38,217 nt of DNA from assembly GCA_017627975.1 (NCBI GenBank), contig JAGAFT010000196.1:1-38217 (forward strand), written 5' to 3'. This document shows, piece after piece, positions 37,852-38,217 of the stretch. The translations under genes and the position numbers were made by a program. Under the pieces are notes generated by a model. That model had not been told where the DNA came from and did no database searches. It saw only the letters and a list, made by a program, of their open reading frames with translations. Every line of letters begins with the position of its first letter. Positions within the stretch are counted from its first letter, which is position 1. Source of the DNA: Oscillospiraceae bacterium (lineage in GTDB: Bacteria; Bacillota_A; Clostridia; Oscillospirales; Oscillospiraceae).

Positions 37852-37885
37852 CCCTGAGCGGCTCATACCGCTCAGGGCCTTTTTT
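37852..37885 (+). terminator. Terminator, probably of the original glgB operon
   Basis: CCCTGAGCGG (37852-37861) and CCGCTCAGGG (37868-37877) form a perfect 10-base-pair stem with a 6-base loop, followed by CC and six T. Its position right after repeat copy 2 suggests that it once followed the small HTH gene directly. Confidence 0.85.
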
Positions 37886-38094
37886 CAGTCACACATTTCT
37901 CCTCTTGCCTCTTCAAGCAGATCCAGGCAGCCCTTTCCAAGCTTTCCTCTGCACTGGCTGTCCAGGGCGTCAAAGATCATTGGAAGTTCTTCATCTGTCA
38001 GATCGATGCTGTATGTTTCCATATCCACGGTGAACAGGATACAGGAGTCCATTTTTGACGGCGTAAAGTCATTGATCCTGAATTCCCGGGACAC
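37885..38094 (-). CDS. Small hypothetical protein
   Basis: A 69-residue acidic ORF beginning with GTG (SREFRINDFTPSKMDSC) and continuing VDMETYSIDLTDEELPMIFD. I do not recognise it. The GTG lies four bases after the stop of the truncated upstream frame at the window edge, which would allow translational coupling; no ribosome binding site is clear. Its stop overlaps the T run of the plus-strand terminator. It may belong to an accessory element extending beyond the window. Confidence 0.45.
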   Translation of the reverse strand: MSREFRINDFTPSKMDSCILFTVDMETYSIDLTDEELPMIFDALDSQCRGKLGKGCLDLLEEARGEMCD

Positions 38095-38098
38095 ATAA

Positions 38099-38217
38099 CT
38101 ATGCTTCGACCGGCTGTGGTGCAGCCAGCAAAGGCGTGACGCCCATATCCAGGTAAATCTGTTCCTGCTTTTTCAGCACCTCACCCTGAATTGGGGCTTT
38201 TCCCGGCTCGGTAAAGC
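38099..38217 (-). CDS. C-terminal end of an unidentified gene (cut by window edge)
   Basis: The last 38 codons of a frame that enters from the right edge, ending EQIYLDMGVTPLLAAPQ then PVEA before TAG. The composition is protein-like and the following small ORF starts right after its stop. The fragment is too short to assign. Confidence 0.4.
   Translation of the reverse strand, partial: FTEPGKAPIQGEVLKKQEQIYLDMGVTPLLAAPQPVEA

Larger units (their letters stand above)
37548..37884. other. Intergenic region with promoter, repeats and terminator
   Basis: This 337-base gap contains a perfect palindrome CCTCAGCTGAGG (37625-37636), the minus-strand promoter, a 22-bp tandem repeat, the second 47-bp repeat and the terminator, each listed separately or here. 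No further gene was seen. Confidence 0.7.

Noticed and set aside
1..38217. CRISPR arrays, tRNA and rRNA genes
   Set aside because: No regularly spaced repeats, cloverleaf-like segments or rRNA signatures were noticed by eye; a tRNA scan could still reveal something missed.

Overview
The window looks like chromosome from a GC-rich member of the Bacillota, most likely class Clostridia (Oscillospirales-like). The grounds are the conserved gene orders rplU-rpmA-obgE and asp23-nusB-xseA-xseB-ispA-dxs-tlyA-nadK-argR-recN, strong AGGAGG-type ribosome binding sites, tight ATGA-type overlaps and intrinsic terminators. The genus cannot be fixed from sequence reading alone. No tRNA, rRNA, CRISPR array or complete insertion sequence was seen.

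Left edge (1-3120): an AT-rich accessory patch with an AAA/DUF4143 ATPase, a decayed C-terminal piece of a type I restriction specificity subunit, and an AbiE toxin-antitoxin locus. The antitoxin abiEi and its operator-embedded promoter are intact, but the toxin abiEii is cut to 29 codons.

Envelope and signalling region (3156-12410): a minus-strand unit (Bax inhibitor-1-like membrane protein, then a tiny LysM protein) is divergent from a STAS-kinase fusion and a cardiolipin synthase. A second tiny LysM protein follows. Both LysM proteins carry a bacteriocin-type double-glycine leader. Next comes one compact operon with two stand-alone cyclic-nucleotide-binding proteins, a metallo-beta-lactamase-fold hydrolase, a class III nucleotidyl cyclase, an exported metallophosphoesterase and a cytidylate-kinase-like protein. 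It reads as a self-contained second-messenger module that makes, senses and perhaps degrades its signal.

Housekeeping region (12631-31631): a large iron-sulfur/FAD oxidoreductase; rplU-rpmA behind a structured leader; obgE, a VanZ-like protein, a P-type-ATPase-like protein that has lost its catalytic aspartate, and a HAD phosphatase; then the asp23-to-nadK run (envelope stress, antitermination, exonuclease VII, isoprenoid precursors, rRNA methylation, NADP synthesis). argR, recN, tyrS and a secreted GH25 lysozyme follow. The spoIVB-spo0A pair that often follows recN in spore formers is not here.

Glycogen and insertion region (31720-38217): branching enzyme glgB, a GH13 alpha-glycosidase and a small sigma-region-4-like gene. 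The 3' end of that small gene recurs 1.65 kb downstream as a 47-bp direct repeat (44 of 47 matching). Between the copies lies an AT-rich segment with two minus-strand genes (EcsC family; a membrane-anchored protein). The host operon's terminator lies directly after the second copy. This looks like an integrated element or its remnant. Two unrecognised minus-strand ORFs end the window, one of them cut by the edge.
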